From positions 1 to 64,000 of the forward strand of contig JAOPGA020000623.1 of the NCBI GenBank assembly GCA_026419775.2: a stretch of 64,000 nt of DNA, given 5' to 3'. Position 1 is the stretch's first letter. Every line of letters starts with the position of its first letter. The notes under the pieces were generated by a model. The model had not been told where the DNA came from and searched no databases. It was given only the letters and a program-made list of their open reading frames with translations. Made by a program: the position numbers and the translations under genes. The stretch comes from Acrasis kona. Taxonomy: Eukaryota; Heterolobosea; Eutetramitea; Acrasida; Acrasidae. Positions 62,682 through 64,000 of this stretch are shown here, piece by piece.

Positions 62682-64000
62682 TTATAAACTCGAAACATTC
62701 ACTCCTAACATTTGTAAATATTTAAAATTACGACTATCCAATAATTCCTCATGAGATCCCTGACACACAATCTTACCAGTCTCCAACATGATCATATGGT
62801 CATATAATTCCATATTCTGCATGTCGTGTGTAATCATGATCAAAGTCACGCCCTTTTGTTTTACAAAATTTAACAAATTTGGAAAAATCACTTGTCTCTT
62901 CTTTATGGGATCCATGGCCGATAAAGATTCATCAAGGATGATAATCTTTGATTCCAATTTCAAAAAAATACGAGCCAATGCAACCGATTGCGAAAATCCA
63001 CCACTTAAATTAGATCCCCTCGCCATCGTCTTTCCGTTCAAAATCTTTAATTGTCTTTTTCGTTTTCTTAATTTCCTCTTGATTGATTTTTCTTCCATTT
63101 CCGAATCGGTCAATTCTTTTTTTTCTTCCACAATGATTGAATCAGATTGACTAATGGTTGATGATGATGATGGATCGTAAGATTCAATTTTCGAATTTGA
63201 TCTCTTTTTGGTGGTCGATTGCTTACATTCATCGTACAAGAATATACCGGCCATTTCTGCAGCGTTGATCAGGTCGTCATCTGTTGCATCTAATCTTGCC
63301 ATTTTAATGTTCTCTGCAATGGTCCCGGGGAATATAAATGGTTTTTGTGCTACGTAGGCGATCATGTCTCGGAGTGATGATCTTTGAATGTTTGCGTACG
63401 ATACTCCGTTCCATGTGATGGTTCCTTTTTGTGGAACATATAATTTTGTAATCAAGTTGACCAGAGTTGACTTTCCGCTTCTGTTCTGACCAATGATGCC
63501 ATAAACTTTGTTAGGAAGGAACGTGATGGTGTCGTCGAATTGTAGAGCGTACGGAGGTCTGTTTTTACGAGAGTACGTGAACTCGATTTGACTGATTGTT
63601 AATTCTTGAAAGTGACTGGTCTTGATGGGAAGGATTAAATCTTCGTGTTTAAAGTTTGGTAGTTGCATGAGTTCGACGACGCGACTGCTTCTTTCGATGA
63701 CTTTGCTGATCTGCCATAAATAGTTTAATGCCTTCCTGACTAGTTTCGTAAGGTGGTCGATGTCAATTTGTATTTTTCTGTATTGTTCGTAGTTCATGTC
63801 TCTTTTATCCATGACGAGGGCCGCAATGTAATTATCGCTCAAAAAGTCGAAAACTCCTCTTTTTGTGAATGTGTTGTATATTCTGTTTGTGAACAGACGA
63901 AGATCCTCCGAAGCGCTAAACTCGTTGGAAATGATCTGGTCGTAGTGTTGCATCTGAACTTGTTGTAGGTTGTTGAGCTGAATGTCCACGAGGCCGTCCA
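62682..64000 (-). CDS. ABC transporter, C-terminal half (runs off the window)
   Basis: The frame is open at the right edge, so the N-terminal part is missing. What is visible is the end of an ABCB/ABCC-type membrane domain (helical, about 63989-63650) and a full nucleotide-binding domain. It has Walker A GQNRSGKST, a Q-loop region YVAQKPFIFPGTIAENI, signature LSGGFSQSVALARIF, Walker B KIIILDESLSAMD and H-loop MITHDM. Between Q-loop and signature sits a charged insert of about 70 residues (CKQSTTKKRSNSK to IKRKLRKRKRQ) not usual in these domains. The D-loop is SAMD and the Walker-B Glu is present, so it should hydrolyse ATP. The substrate is unknown. Confidence 0.88.
   Translation of the reverse strand, partial: DGLVDIQLNNLQQVQMQHYDQIISNEFSASEDLRLFTNRIYNTFTKRGVFDFLSDNYIAALVMDKRDMNYEQYRKIQIDIDHLTKLVRKALNYLWQISKVIERSSRVVELMQLPNFKHEDLILPIKTSHFQELTISQIEFTYSRKNRPPYALQFDDTITFLPNKVYGIIGQNRSGKSTLVNLITKLYVPQKGTITWNGVSYANIQRSSLRDMIAYVAQKPFIFPGTIAENIKMARLDATDDDLINAAEMAGIFLYDECKQSTTKKRSNSKIESYDPSSSSTISQSDSIIVEEKKELTDSEMEEKSIKRKLRKRKRQLKILNGKTMARGSNLSGGFSQSVALARIFLKLESKIIILDESLSAMDPIKKRQVIFPNLLNFVKQKGVTLIMITHDMQNMELYDHMIMLETGKIVCQGSHEELLDSRNFKYLQMLGVNVSSL

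Overview
This window reads as nuclear DNA of a free-living protist with a compact, intron-bearing genome. The likeliest group is Heterolobosea (Naegleria/Acrasis-like). That placement is an inference from gene content (radial-spoke MORN protein, RCC1-family proteins, SOS-like RasGEF, COG, GATOR1 and ATG13 components) and gene style, not from any diagnostic marker. About 40 protein genes lie on both strands with short spacers. Nearly every intron I could place is 34-49 nt, starts GT(A/T), often carries a CTAAC-like branch site and ends (T)AG. I checked each splice call by frame continuity and, where possible, by restoration of a conserved motif. I found no tRNA, rRNA, CRISPR array, transposase or virus-like element.

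Layout. 0-8.2 kb: Ima1/TMEM201-like inner nuclear membrane protein, Ist1 (ESCRT-III/Vps4 regulator), sialate O-acetylesterase, GNAT acetyltransferase, secreted alpha/beta hydrolase, a tandem-repeat p25-alpha-like protein and small membrane or secreted proteins. 8.4-18.3 kb: FIGNL1 AAA ATPase, NPRL3 (GATOR1), a small anchored protein, S28 serine peptidase, a four-helix membrane protein, and COG3, whose first exon overlaps a 65-codon ORF. 18.3-21.3 kb: a disturbed block with a Fic-domain gene, a decayed gene and a degraded second copy of the COG3 3' end. 21.3-30.1 kb: GH47 alpha-mannosidase, AsnRS, phosphatidylserine decarboxylase and a ten-exon membrane-anchored DH/PH/RasGEF. 30.1-31.5 kb: a decayed phosphate-transporter gene. 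31.5-45.1 kb: 6-phosphogluconate dehydrogenase, prefoldin 3, RSPH10B-like MORN protein, an unknown gene, a tandem RNase III (minimal Dicer-like) gene, an RCC1-like protein, an EF-hand protein, a 6-phosphogluconolactonase-type propeller, a small cysteine-rich secreted protein and an MDR reductase. 45.4-47.6 kb: a GST pseudogene and a gene-poor spacer with a 25-bp-stem hairpin. 47.6-64 kb: a 1172-aa disordered AT-hook protein, ATG13, a helical-repeat protein, a carbonyl-reductase-like SDR, a HIT hydrolase, a second RCC1-like protein, a V-ATPase accessory-like membrane protein, eIF2A and the C-terminal part of an ABC transporter.

How the genes relate. These are mostly unrelated housekeeping genes. 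A few fall into shared pathways: 6-phosphogluconolactonase and 6-phosphogluconate dehydrogenase (consecutive oxidative pentose-phosphate steps, about 10 kb apart); NPRL3 and ATG13 (nutrient sensing and autophagy); COG3 and GH47 mannosidase (Golgi). I infer no operon. The most notable items are the helicase-less tandem RNase III protein with eroded active sites, the long perfect-looking hairpin 7 kb downstream of it, the COG3-tail duplication flanking the Fic gene, the overlapping ORFs at COG3, and the near-zero spacing of several gene pairs.
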